Part shown: positions 53,381 through 64,000 of the stretch, in pieces
Layout of the letters: every line of letters begins with the position of its first letter
How positions within the stretch are numbered: the first letter of the stretch is position 1
DNA from: Datnioides undecimradiatus
Lineage: Eukaryota; Chordata; Actinopteri; Lobotiformes; Datnioididae
Length of the DNA stretch: 64,000 nucleotides
Assembly: GCA_008933995.1 (NCBI GenBank)
Contig: WARS01000032.1
Span: 3,179,001-3,243,000, forward strand
Direction of reading: 5' to 3'
Position numbers and translations under genes: made by a program
The notes under the pieces: model-generated
The model's input: only the letters and a program-made list of their open reading frames with translations
Databases searched by the model: none
What the model was told of the DNA's origin: nothing

Positions 53381-55299
53381 AATCATGTTTAGATTTGTAT
53401 ATGCATTCCAACCCCACTTTCTCTTGAAGCATTCAACATTGTCAACCCTGTTCATTCAATACAAAGAATTATTACATAGATATTGTCAGATTGTATTGTT
53501 GTTGACTTTATAGTTTTTTGCAGTGTTAGTTGCCATTTTATTAAAAAAGTTTCAGTTGTAAAGTAAACAATAGGTCAAGCAAGTTCAGCATCTCTCACAA
53601 CACCCAGACTGTCACATACAGATTGCTCATGCATGAATACACCTGCTTGCATGAATACATTTGAATGCAGCTGCATCTAAACATAAATTCACATCATCAC
53701 CTGCAGACGTGCCAAGTCAGGTCTTGTGTGAGAGACACGTTACGACCTTACATCTGTCCTTTTGTTCTACTGTGCAGACTGTTCCCCTGATTACGTACAT
53801 TACCAGCTTATTAACATATAATTAGTTAAGTTCCTGTGTTTCTGTGTCCTTCATTCACCACCATGATGAAAACGTCCTCAGCACCTGACGAAACCCTGGC
53901 AATCAATTGTGTGACATTGCATCTTGTCAGTTAAGTTAATGCAATCAACTCCCATTTGCTGCTAATGACCTTCTGATAAGAAACCCAATGGGACACCCTC
54001 ACACTTCAGTAGTCCTCATCAATATTTTGTGGGCCTCATTCACAGCAGTGTGTAATTGATCCCCGTTGCTCTTTGATCACCGCTTGCCTCAGTAGTCTTT
54101 GGACTCACCTCTGAGTTTCTCACATAGACTCACATCCAAAGACAAAGGATTCAACCTTCAGACTGAGCTCTAAAACAAAGAACTGCCACAGTCTGTGTGA
54201 CGCATTCATATTTTTTAGATATAAAAGGATATAATGTTGTCCAACAATGAAAATGAGGTATCAAGGAGAAACATCTGTGGTGAAATCTACTAATGAAAAT
54301 CAGCTTTGACTACAGAGGGAACAAAAGCACCATCTTTGGTAACTGAATCACCATCACTTCTTTTATTAGTCCCAGCTAAGACTGGCTCATGAAAGTGCAA
54401 AATTACAGTTTTCCATCCTCAAGTCAGTATGCGCTGACATTCTCAACTCTTGTTTGTGTCCCTTGTTGCTAATAAAACAGCAAAAAAAAAGTGAAACAGA
54501 ACAGACTGTGCAGGTCTACAATGTCTTCACTGGCAGGTGTCACTAAATTCATTGGCCAAGACACTCCAGCAATTACATTTATGAAGCATTTCTTTTGCCA
54601 TTTTTAACAAAAATGTTTGGTAAGATGACAGATTTCAGATATTTCTGCTGAAATCTTTCAGTTAACTTCAATCTGATATTTAAGAAGAGATTATTTATAT
54701 TCCATGGTGATTAAAACCACCCAAGCTTCAAACATACACAACAGTGTTAAGTCAGTGTTTTCAAATTCAAAGCAATCATGCCATTTAATTGAATTTTTTA
54801 AAGAAGCAGAGACTGTTTTGTTGTCAGGATGACAAGGACAGCAGCATTATTACAATCCACAGGGCAGACATGCTGTGCTGAGTGCAAGCCTGGATGTATT
54901 ACACGTACCCCTGTTAAAGACTCGTTTTCACTGGCAGATCAAATTATGGGAGGCCTCAAGAAAGATGTAGCAGTTAGCAAATTAGCCAGCATTAAACGGA
55001 ACAGCAAGGGCTAGTGTGAGGGGTTAACTGCTGAAATTTAGGCTTTTTAGCATTTAACATTTAGAAATGTTAAATACTAAATTACAGACAATTTAAATTA
55101 CCACTTTTTCAGTGAAAATCAGCTTCATGAGGTGATAATATGTCAATATTGTGTTCACAGCCTCAAAGTGGCCACAAAAAAAAATCAGTTAGTGTATGTT
55201 TCATAGCAATACAGCACAAGACACTGTGTATATAGTAAGCACAGAAACCCTTTGCCAGCATAGTTTCTACCATCTCTTGTTTGTATTTGTCATTTACAG

Positions 55300-55394
55300 A
55301 CAATGAGCTGCTGTATCGCACAAGGGATGGAGATGTAGTCAGGCTTAATGTTGACACAAAGGAGAGAACTGTTATCGTGCCAAAACAGTTGTTT
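55300..55394 (+). CDS. dpp6: dpp6 shared exon 4: start of the beta-propeller
   Basis: It begins with the two bases completing Asp (G+AC), then NELLYRTRDGDVVRLNVDTK and ERTVIVPKQLF, ending in phase 0 at TTT|GTGAGT. It aligns with mammalian DTEFIYREQKGTVRLWNVET, the first strands of the eight-bladed propeller, with the pattern D-E--YR---G-V-R-NV-T kept. The Asn-Thr-Ser-Thr glycosylation sequon that mammals have just after this point is replaced here by DTKERT, so that site is absent. The acceptor (TTTGTCATTTACAG) and donor are both strong. Confidence 0.95.
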
Positions 55395-55509
55395 GTGAGT
55401 ATCATCTTATTACAGCATTTGTTTTTACTTCCTGGCATTACACAGCCAGTACAGCAGCATTCTCTGCTGCTGTGTAATGACTGCGAGTTTTGTTTTTGAT
55501 CCCATCCAG
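55395..55509 (+). other. intron 4 (115 bp)
   Basis: A minimal GT-AG intron, with donor GTGAGT and acceptor TCCCATCCAG. It holds only splice signals. Confidence 0.93.
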
Positions 55510-55584
55510 GACAGATCCAGAGCTGCCAAGTACCAAGTGTCTCCAGACATGCAACATGTGTTGTTTGCCTTTGAAGTGAAGCCG
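55510..55584 (+). CDS. dpp6: dpp6 shared exon 5: beta-propeller
   Basis: Twenty-five codons in phase 0 at both ends: DRSRAAKYQVSPDMQHVLFA then FEVKP. It corresponds to mammalian SLRAIRYEISPDREYALFSY then NVEP, with the S-P-D turn of the propeller blade conserved. The donor is CCG|GTGAGA. The following exon continues the same blade. Confidence 0.95.
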
Positions 55585-55671
55585 GTGAGAGACCCTCTGA
55601 GTGCTGCCTCGCGCTGTGTTATTTTATCAAAAGTTGTCCTTCTTTAACTCTGATGTTGTTTGTCTCTGCAG
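55585..55671 (+). other. intron 5 (87 bp)
   Basis: A very short GT-AG intron with acceptor TTTGTCTCTGCAG. It holds only splice signals. Confidence 0.93.
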
Positions 55672-55724
55672 ATCTACCAACACTCCTATTTGGCCAAGTA
55701 CATTATTTACAGCCTTGTGACACA
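55672..55724 (+). CDS. dpp6: dpp6 shared exon 6: beta-propeller
   Basis: It encodes IYQHSYLAKYIIYSLVT plus two bases of the next codon, ending at ACA CA|GTAAGA (phase 2). IYQHSY is identical to mammalian DPP6 (DPP10 has IFHYSY). The second half, YIIYSLVTQ, is closer to the DPP10 form (YVIYNIHTR) and to DPP4-like enzymes than to mammalian DPP6 (YVLSKIPHG). This 53 bp exon is well delimited by strong splice sites. Confidence 0.95.
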
Positions 55725-56185
55725 GTAAGACCCGCTTCTGTTGTGTTTTCTTTTCACTGTCTGTCTGTCCTCTTCCCCTGATAGATCTGAGGCTTAATAA
55801 TACAACCTCTGCCTAACCCCAGGTAGACAGGCCACTGACGTCAGCCCCCGTTTGCCAGCTTTATCTTGGCCACTTTGTGGGAATGCATTTAAGTTCAATT
55901 CAGTTTTGCGTGCTGCATTCAACCTGGCCTGTTTTTAGCTTTTCATCCATCTATGTCTACTTATTTCCCTACTGTTCTGTATTTCATACTGGGCCAAGCA
56001 AAGTCAGCTTGTGCTAAAAAAAAGGATGTGGATGATTGATGAAGCCTACAGTGAGGGAACAAGCCAAAAAAAACACACTACTTCCTCGCACCGACTGCGT
56101 ATTTGTATATAGATGCACGCTGTGCATTGTACATGTATCGTACAGACATACACTGCAGTGATTCTTTTATGTGTTGTCTCCACAG
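55725..56185 (+). other. intron 6
   Basis: A 461 bp GT-AG intron, with donor GTAAGA and acceptor TGTTGTCTCCACAG. No feature inside is supported. Confidence 0.92.
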
Positions 56186-56267
56186 GGAAACATGGACTTT
56201 GACTCCTCCTGAAGTGCATGAAGCTGTCTTGCAGTTTGCTGGATGGGGACCCCGAGGCCAGCAGCTG
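56186..56267 (+). CDS. dpp6: dpp6 shared exon 7: beta-propeller
   Basis: The first base completes Gln (CA+G), followed by ETWTLTPPEVHEAVLQFAGW and GPRGQQL, ending in phase 0 at CTG|GTAATG. PPEV, LQ-AGWGP-GQQL are conserved with mammalian DPP6 ([21 protein letters not shown]). The start ETWTLTPPEV resembles DPP10 (EVWELNPPEV) more than mammalian DPP6. Overlapping longer open frames on either strand are shadows of this exon. Confidence 0.96.
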
Positions 56268-56620
56268 GTAATGAGGCCACAACCTCGAGATTACACTCTC
56301 TGAATACTGGCATGCTGGTGGAGATCTGCCTGGCATCGCAGATGAGGCGTCATCACGATTTATGGTTTTTGTCGCGGTGTAACAGATAAATGAGGTTTGC
56401 ATGTGCCACAATGATAGCTTTAAGAGTTCCGGGGCCAACTCCCCTTGATTTGACCTTCATCACTGTCACTGTGAGGCCAAATAATTTTTACTTTCACAAC
56501 TTCGTGACAACGCACGAGCTGGTGAGAGCCACAGTGGCAGATGGCATCTCGGTGGCACAACCCGGGGCTTGGACAGGGCTGTGGCTGCTGCAGGGGAGAA
56601 AACACATGGCACTGACTAAA

Positions 56621-56622
<2 letters not shown>

Positions 56623-56664
<42 letters not shown>
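56623..56664. repeat. (GT)n microsatellite
   Basis: An uninterrupted GT tract of about 42 bp in intron 7. Confidence 0.97.
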
Positions 56665-56665
<1 letters not shown>

Positions 56666-58337
56666 TATGTATTTGTGTGGACACGTGTGTCACCCACCAT
56701 GTTTGGGGACAGATTTTGTAAAACGCACCAGTTATTGGAGACAGTTTGTCCAGTTGGGCAAACAAAATAGTCTTCACCAAATTGGTTTCACTGCAATTCT
56801 ATTTGGCATTTCTATTTGTTCATTTTGCTTGTCGGTGTATAGGTAATATTGCCTCTATAACATGAGGAAAAAGCAGTTTTTTTTTAAAAAGCAAAATGTT
56901 TTGGAGCTTTGAAAAGCTGAAAGCTAAGAGTGCAGAAATCATTACTGGACAAAGCCTGCTCAGCCATTCGTCCTTGAGTTCGACAGTTAGTTCTTCTATC
57001 TTCTTCTATCAAAAAGTTGCTGCTTTTTGTTTATTTTCAAACCTTTTACAAAGTTGCACAGGCAAATGTGGTAAAATTGTTCAATTATTATAAATTCAAC
57101 AGCAGCAGTGGTCCAACAATTTTTGGTGGATTCAGTAAACCATAATTTCAAGTTTTGAATTAACTTCACTGGAGGTCAGCTGCATCCTACTGTAGCTCGT
57201 TAGACCGTGGAAAATACAAGTACTGTATGTTTACATGAGCAGTGATTCAGATGTGAAAAAGCGGTACATTGACACAAACAAACCCCAGATGACCTCAGAA
57301 AAGGCAAAGGCAAGTTTCAGTTCAGTTTAGTTCAGTTTATGTCCTGTGGAAAGACTTCTCTCCCAGGAAGAGCAGCTTTATCTGTGGTTTAAGAACATTC
57401 CCAAACAGGATTTATGTTTATGTTGAATGACCTCATACTTTGTTACTCATCCATCATGTGCAAATGAGTGTCAGTAGAGAGACACTATGTCTGCGTAAGG
57501 ACTGGATCGGGGTGAACGGAATGTGACTGCAATTGTCATCTGTGATGAGAAGGGGCCTTAATCTAGAGGTTCTTCCCCCAAACCACAATGTTTGTGGTGT
57601 CTTAACCTACAGCAAGTTGTTTCTGTGACTTAACCTAAAAAAAAAACCCCAAAATACTTTTATCATATTACAAAAAGAAGTTTCCATTGGAAACCAATGG
57701 GCTTGAAGCAGAGAGCCACAGACGCAGCAGGGAACTAAGAGAGCATTTAGAGACAATGGACACAGTTATTTTTGGTGTTTTTGTGTGATTTGTTGACAGT
57801 GAGAACGATAGCAGCCTTATCCCTTAATAAGTTAAAGTGTCATTGTCATCTTAATGCAATACGTTTTTATACCTTGTTGACTTTGAATTAGTCTGTTTGG
57901 ATTGCAGTGCTTAGACAACAGGCAGCCCCGTGTTTCATCAGCTATTACTTCAAAGCTTTCTCTTCTTCCATAATTGCACTTATCGTATCATTTGCTTAAA
58001 TTACAGATACATTGCTGTGAGAAAATATTAACATTTCAAGTGTGCGATGAGACTTTGCCTGCAGAGGGAAGAAAGCAGATTAATTTGCATATGGTAATAG
58101 TGTACCTGATTGTTCTTTTCGTAATGCTGTTACTGTAGCTCTGCGTTTGATTTAATGAGCAGCTGAGGTTATTTGAGAAAAATGAGATGAGCTCTCGTCT
58201 TTTGTCTCCGTCTGACCCGACGATATCGGACGTGTTTTCTTTTTTTCTTTTTTCAACACTCCTGAATGTTATGATTTTCCAAGCTGATCAGAATTGGGGC
58301 AATTTATCATCAAGTACTTCATCAGCACATAAAGATG

Positions 58338-58390
58338 AAAGGTGTGTGTTTGTGTGTGCGTGCATGTGTGTGTGTGTGTGTGTGTGTGTG
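58338..58390. repeat. (TG)n microsatellite, imperfect start
   Basis: TG units with a few T and C interruptions at first, then a clean tract from about 58366 to 58390. Confidence 0.93.
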
Positions 58391-58536
58391 TTCGTGGCTG
58401 TATGGCTGTGTGCAGTGAAGCATCAGATGTACAGTGAGAGGAGAGGGGGGATGAATCCTGCGCCGCTCCCCTCATTAAACAGCAAGCAATTACTCTACCG
58501 TGACAAAGCAATCAGTGAGGCTGGGTCAACACACTC

Positions 58537-58551
58537 ACGCACACGCACACG

Positions 58552-58584
<33 letters not shown>
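58537..58584. repeat. (CA)n microsatellite
   Basis: CACG/CACA units followed by a clean CA tract; a further CACG/CACA-rich patch lies at 58710-58750. Together with the TG tract at 58338-58390 it forms complementary arms about 150 bp apart. Confidence 0.93.
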
Positions 58585-59040
58585 CTGAAGAAGAGGTTAT
58601 ATTGACATAAAGCAGGAGGGGAAAGAAGATAGGACAGAAAAAATGAAATGAAAATAAGAAACCAAATTAAAGTATCATGTGACAAATATTACAAACACAA
58701 CTAAAACCACACATGCACGTGCACGCGCACACACACCCACAAACACACACAAATAAGAAACCCTGCTATTCTAGCTTCACAGGTATCTTTGAAGTTGCCA
58801 CTTTCATCCCTCCACCCTTTTGAACAGACTGTTTTCCAGCCTTTTGGTTACTCTGTGTTTTCTCTCATCTAAATCCCTTGAAGATTGAAAAGTCATCAAA
58901 TGAGTGAACAAAAGTCAAGAGATCGCTGCCTGGATCACAAAATATTCCAGCTGTCAGAGGCCGTTCAGGATCATTTAGGACTTAACGCCATAATAAGTCC
59001 CTTGTACCAGTAAGCTGCATCTCATTTGGTGTTAATATTG

Positions 59041-59100
59041 TTAAAGATAAAAGATTCCTTTATTAATCCCACACCGGGGAAATTCCAATGCCACTGAAAG
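59041..59100. repeat. small teleost repeat fragment
   Basis: AAAAGATTCCTTTATTAATCCCACACCGGGGAAATTCCA is a phrase frequently met at the ends of fish retroelement copies. Only about 60 bp are present and the class is not determined. Confidence 0.45.
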
Positions 59101-60170
59101 CTGAAACAAGTTTTGAGGTTGGGTTTTCAGGCAGCTTTGGCCAAGGTGTAATTGAAAAAAATTAGAATACAGAGAATTTATTGACTCTTTGAAGGTTGTC
59201 TGTGTTTTTCGATGTGTCCCGTGGCAGTTTTGCAACATTCGCCAACCACCAGCTTCCTTTGCTTTACACGGCCCTGCATTGATCTGTTTTCCTCAGATGT
59301 TGATCCCACAATATAAAACTTTGATTTTCTCAACTGCCGCCATAGATCAGATCGAAAAGGGGCTACGTCTTTCTCTTTTTTGATACCAGCGCCGGCGATT
59401 TGAGGCTTAGATTTAACTCAAGAGGTTTCAGCTGACAGCCACACGACCGGAGCTTCCAATACAAATCAGTCCCACATTCATCCCCCTCATGCTGGCACCA
59501 AGTGAAGCAGCGAAAACACTGGAGTGGATTGACAGAGGGTTTTAAGTGTCATACACTCATCTGCCAGCGGTGTGTCTTAATTCCTTCAGGCAATAACATA
59601 GTTGGCTCTGAGGGCTTAAATCAGTAGGCCAACGTGCAGTTTAGCTCAGTCATTGCACACCCCCAGCAGACAGCATAATGCCTCAATGAACAGAGGGGGA
59701 AAATGGTGTGCTTGTGCATGACTTCAAGGATGTGTGTTTGTGTGTGTCTGTGTGAGCGCACACCTTCAGGGCCTCAGCCAGCTCCAGCTCCTTGATTGGC
59801 GACAGAAAGGGTTTCACACTGCTTTGGAGAGGAATTGAGTTCCAACTGTAATTAGGCAAATATCCATTAATACAGCGCTTAAGGCAGGTGTTGACTGAGA
59901 CTGTATTAGCTCATAAGTGTCATTGAGTGGGTGGCTGTGTTTCTATCTGGATTAAGATGAAGTCGTGTTGAGATAAGAAGCCACAGGTGGGTGCACTGCA
60001 CTGTAGATAGAGAGATGGGACAAGCACGGGCTGAGGAAGAAGTCCCAGCTTTGCACCGCAGAAAATGTAAAGTTAAGTGTGAGCCTGGCAGCGTAAACAT
60101 ATTGAATGTAGGCTACGTACTGTGATACAGAGACAGATGATGGTTCTCCCCTCTGCCTTTCTCTATCCAG

Positions 60171-60291
60171 ATCTTCATCTTTGAAAACAACATCTACTAC
60201 AGAACAACAGTGGAGAGCCGAGCAATCCGCCTGGTTTCCACTGGTAAAGAGGGCGTCATCTTCAATGGCCTTGCTGACTGGCTGTATGAAG
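60171..60291 (+). CDS. dpp6: dpp6 shared exon 8: beta-propeller, last exon in the window
   Basis: It reads [20 protein letters not shown] then [20 protein letters not shown] plus one base, ending in phase 1 at GAAG|GTAAGA. Mammalian DPP6 has [20 protein letters not shown] then [20 protein letters not shown], so the exon matches over its whole length. The DWLYEEE region of active relatives (DPP4) binds the substrate N-terminus; DPP6 itself is not an active peptidase, though the residues that decide this lie mostly downstream. The acceptor is TTTCTCTATCCAG. A Cys after NNIYY in mammals is Arg here. Confidence 0.97.
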
Positions 60292-60769
60292 GTAAGACAA
60301 CTACAGACACAGTCCAGGATAATGTCATGTTGCAAATGGTGGACTTAAGATGACACAAGAGTAATTTAATTAACTTTAATTAACTTTCAGAGCAAACAAA
60401 ACTAAAGGGATTGAGTGAAATCTGACCAATATGCTGCATTAATTTAGAGGTTACACAGCACATATGATTGGTCTGTCTGGCATTACAGTCCAGCTTATCT
60501 TAAAGTTGTTTGAAAGGATTCTGCGTAGGTTGTATTTTACTACATATACTTTGTAATAGGCCTTCCTCGGGCTGTTGTCTCAAACATCATCATACACAGC
60601 AGTGTTGGCTTATAGTTGGTAATCTGTGGGCAGTGGAATCAAGCTGGAAGCAACTCATCTTGTCATCTTTTAAATTGATTTAGCAAACAGTTGATTATTC
60701 GCACATCCAGCAAACATGGAGCAACATCAACATTCATTGTGTCATGCTCCTGTCCACCTGATGAATACT

Positions 60770-60860
60770 GGTCAAATATCTACTCTCTTTCAGCTCTTTA
60801 GCTACTAAATGCTTCTCGATGTTCACCAGCTGGTGGCTAACCTGAAAAACCAAAACAATA
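60770..60860. repeat. possible teleost repeat fragment
   Basis: CAAATATCTACTCTCTTTCAGCTCTTTAGCTACTAAATGC followed by GATGTTCACCAGCTGGTGGCTAAC resembles a frequent fish interspersed repeat. The assignment is by memory and the ends are uncertain. Confidence 0.4.
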
Positions 60861-63302
60861 AGCTTAGAGATGTTAAAATGCTAATTGGGGATTACAGAAT
60901 AGGATGATAATACTCTGTGGCTTTGTCACTGCGAGCAGCTCCTTTCATATACAAGTAACCTTGTGATTTGTTGTTGAATAAAAATATTGATTACAGCTAC
61001 TTTAATTGGATCTGCGGTACCAGGGGTACACCAGGGGTGCACAGTGCATACAAGGTAAATTTGAAGACCATTTTGATGCAATCTTGTGACACCTGCCCCC
61101 ACCTGGAGGCATGCTGGGTGTTTGTGTGCCTGATTCCATTTGAAAGGGCACAGCTGGCTACATTTCAGTGCCCCTCCTTCTCCCGACTTCCCATAGCTCG
61201 TCTTTGTGTTCAGGCAATTTTAATTAATTCATGTCTGCAGCATTGCAATCTCTCTCAGCAGATGTTCAAAAGCCAGCATACTTGTTATTTAATATGAGAC
61301 ATTTTCTGATTACTGCATATGTGAGACAGACATTCCAATTACATATCACTTGGATATGGTTTTGTTTATGGATGTGCTGCCATGTTTGAGACTAGTTTCT
61401 CCACTGTGCATTCATTTACAATGAAGTTTATGCAGTGGGCTTCTTGCTTAGTAAGTGAAGACTTCTGTTTCTGCATTGTTATAATTAGTAATTTTGGATT
61501 TATTCAGAGTTCGGTTTTAGATAATAATTGCAGTGTGATTGTATAATGTAATTGCAAAATGCCACTTATTATGAGACGAATTCTGTTATAGCGCATGAAC
61601 TGCTTCAGGGTCGGCTCTAATCGGTTTTTCATTAATGGGATTATTCCTTTGTCGTAGACACAGAACATGACATGAAAGAAGTAATCCACTTTCAATGCTA
61701 AAGAAAGATTTGTCGTGCTGTGTTTTCCTGCTATGTTTCACGGATTTATCAGTGGATAACAGACTGTCTCACAAAAACTGAGCCCATGCAGCTGATTGGT
61801 TGCACGCACACACATCATTCTATGTTAAACAGTGTGTACTGCATTGTTGTGTGCACATGGTTCAAGGTGAGGCTGCCTCATTCCTCTCAGGTATTCAGTG
61901 TTCTGCAGTCAAACATCCTCAACCTTGAGCAAGTGAATTTAAATCTTATCGTGAGCAGCAAATGTTTCCAGCGTAATATTTTAAATGGTCTGTTTAAAGA
62001 GGTAAAATGGGTGATTTCAGATGACCTCTAGAATCTGGATCCACACATTCAATGATATATAATCTTTTTTTTGTTCTGCTGCAATTAATGAATTTCCCAG
62101 AAGGCTCGTTTTAATCTGATGGCCCCCGAGCCTCTTAAACATTTCCTTAAAATTTCCACTTACAGCTTTAAATGTATGCATGAAAGTAACATGTATACAG
62201 TCTGAATCTGCTCGTTGCCCAGGTCATTGACGTTACAGTATACCATGAAGATATTGTTGAATTATTCAAACATGACAATGTGCCATTTCTATGGCTCACC
62301 AATTACATCAAATGGAATATTTTAGTTGATGGACTGAAAATTTGTAGATCAAATGCTTCACATTTCTGTGAAACACTGAGATCCTAACAAAAATTTCAAA
62401 TGCGGTCCTGCGGTTTTAAACAATGCCTGGCCGAAAAAAAAAAAAATATCTGCAAGGCTTTGATGTTGATCAGAGCTAATAATTATTCCTCACTTGTCAC
62501 AATAACCATCAACAAATATGTGAGCTCTAACTTTGATCAAGAGATTAAAGATAGTGAAGTCGTGGGATTGAAGTGTGGATGAATGTTTCCTGTACAGCGG
62601 TGTGTTTGGGAGATGAAGGAGATGAAAGAAGTTGTAAACCCATGTAAGTTCGTGGGTTTGCATCTTTTCTTTTCTGTACATGTGGGGTTCTCTGCCTTTT
62701 CCTCTGCTGTATGTTTGCCTCTGACAGCAGTGATTGTCATGCTCAGAAGAAAGTGTCACAACGATCTCACAGCTGATCCGCCACACCCCAACACTGATTG
62801 ACCACAAGGGAATGTGCTAGGGCAAGAAACACAAAACCACCTTTTTGTAGCATACAGAAAATATTAATCTCTTTGTCTTGTATGAACTGCAGATTAGTTT
62901 GAAACCTAAATGTGAACAAAGAAACAGTATTTAAACAGCAACATGCTGGGAGTCTTATTAAATGCTCCAACCTTCATGGATAAAATAAATTCTATGCTCT
63001 GTCTTCCCTCTGTTATAGAAAAAAACTGTTCTGGCTGATGTTTTGTGGGCACAGGCCTTGAAAATCCTGCTGCACTGCAACAAACTAGAGTGAGAAATCC
63101 ACTAAATGCTGAGAATTTAACACTGAAGTCTTTTACCCAGTATCACCCTGTTTACAGTAATGTGAAAAAAATAATTATAGAATTACCACATCAAGTCCAC
63201 ATCAAGGTTGAGCAGATCAGTTTTGTCAGGAAAGGGCTGGTTTTTGGGTCTCCACATGTGGGTACAGCAGAGCGCGAAGTGTGTGCTTGTCATAGAGCTC
63301 TT

Positions 63303-63317
63303 CTGCCCCCTGCTGGA
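63303..63317 (-). promoter_or_regulatory. CTCF-like motif
   Basis: The minus strand reads TCCAGCAGGGGGCAG, an essentially full match to the vertebrate CTCF core. It is a motif call only. Confidence 0.45.
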
Positions 63318-63475
63318 TGAAAATCACTGCTGAAAACAAGAAACCTGTTACAAAGGAGGGAAAGTGTTTTTACAGGGAAATTATAAGCAAAGCAAACATC
63401 TGTGCCTTTCAAAATAATCAAAATTTCCTTGTGAGGATGTATTTTTAGGGCTGGGTCTCTCTTGTTTTTGTGGAT

Positions 63476-63518
63476 CTTCTTCTTCTCCTTCTCCTTCTTC
63501 TTCTTCTTCTTCTTCTTC
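63476..63518. repeat. (CTT)n polypyrimidine tract
   Basis: CTT units with two CTC interruptions over about 43 bp, ending CTTCAGGG. It resembles a splice acceptor by composition, but no matching coding sequence follows. Confidence 0.9.
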
Positions 63519-64000
63519 AGGGAGCATCAGTAATTTTGAAAATTCATAACAAAACAACCGTATGTTTTACAGTTTTGTAACCTGCATAAAGATGTAGGCC
63601 CAATTGAGCAGAACTGTTCAGGTGCTCTAAGCTGCCAGGAATTATGAATTTGCTCAACAGCATCTTCAAATCCTCAGATTTTTGACTTATTAATTATCAC
63701 AATGCATGAAATTGCTTTGGTGTAAACAGTACTGTGCAGCTACTGCTCACTAATTCATTCTTCAGTTTCAATAAATTTTGAGGTTATAGTTATGAAGTGT
63801 ATTGAGTTTTTGATAATATTTTGAATTTCATCCTCATGTTACATATTGCAGTCAATAGAAATTCATCTTTAGACATCAGTTTCTCAGTTATGGATTTATG
63901 GAAAATTATGGCACCCTGGTTATACATCACAGTGGGATGTTATCTGTTGTCTTTCACCTGGTTACCTGAAGCTGATCAGGTCACTCAAGAAATCATGACT

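Larger units (their letters stand above)
51198..55299 (+). other. intron 3
   Basis: AT-rich GT-AG intron with a GATA microsatellite at 53329-53380 and a CTCF-like motif at 52771-52783. A 61-codon open frame at 54829-55014 has no splice context and is not taken as an exon. Confidence 0.9.
56268..60170 (+). other. intron 7
   Basis: A 3.9 kb intron with long TG/CA tracts (56623-56664, 58366-58390, 58537-58584) and a small repeat fragment at 59041-59100. No additional exon was recognised. Confidence 0.9.
60292..64000 (+). other. start of intron 8 (runs out of the window)
   Basis: No sequence resembling the next DPP6 exon was found to the end of the window. The stretch holds a possible repeat fragment (about 60770-60860), a CTT-rich tract (63476-63518) and a CTCF-like motif (63303-63317). 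Confidence 0.88.

Noticed and set aside
56046-56770. Long frames on both strands around exon 7
   Set aside because: They overlap exon 7 out of frame or translate the TG microsatellite into Val-Cys repeats.
63476-63540. CTT tract ending CTTCAGGG as an acceptor for the next dpp6 exon
   Set aside because: The sequence after it (GGAGCATCAGTAATTTTGA) does not encode the expected DPP6 residues and quickly meets stops.

Overview
This window is vertebrate nuclear DNA, almost certainly from a ray-finned (percomorph-like) teleost. The evidence is small phase-matched exons with GT-AG introns, very abundant CA/TG microsatellites, and several degenerate interspersed repeats of kinds common in fish introns. 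No bacterial-style operons, CRISPR arrays, rRNA genes or tRNA genes were seen. Nearly all of the 64 kb belongs to the 5' part of one gene on the + strand: dpp6 (dipeptidyl aminopeptidase-like protein 6, DPPX). DPP6 is a catalytically inactive, type II membrane member of the DPP4 family and an auxiliary subunit of Kv4 A-type potassium channels. Which teleost paralog (dpp6a or dpp6b) this is cannot be settled from the sequence alone.

Layout: positions 1 to about 38,200 hold a series of alternative first coding exons. Each has an ATG and ends in phase 0 at a GT donor, so each can be joined to the common second exon. They are an 'a-type' exon (97-153, begins MNSSA), a candidate exon not recognised from known isoforms (7539-7595, begins MSVLIATQL), the L-type exon (14246-14437, begins MASLYQRFTGKIN and closely matches mammalian DPP6-L), a short candidate exon (25957-25998, MKTRKLSRVERLWK), and the S-type exon (38143-38199, begins MTSAKD and matches mammalian DPP6-S). 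The common part follows: the membrane-anchor exon (48828-48942), then six exons of the extracellular stalk and beta-propeller start (51099-51197, 55300-55394, 55510-55584, 55672-55724, 56186-56267, 60171-60291). The reading frame is unbroken across all seven and leaves the window in phase 1 after the motif DWLYE. The rest of the gene (remaining propeller and the alpha/beta-hydrolase-like domain) lies downstream.

The gene logic: the shared exons supply the transmembrane helix that contacts Kv4 and the extracellular domain, while promoter choice changes only the short cytoplasmic N-terminus, the part known in mammals to set isoform-specific gating. The most interesting feature is therefore the first-exon array, especially the two candidates at 7.5 kb and 26.0 kb.

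The long introns hold simple repeats, a foldback element (21.8-22.3 kb), an oppositely oriented pair of copies of one repeat family (22.35-22.99 and 45.69-45.97 kb), other degenerate repeats, and a few possible regulatory elements including three CTCF-like motifs. No second gene could be supported on either strand. All homology statements come from memory of the DPP6/DPP10 proteins, not from a search.
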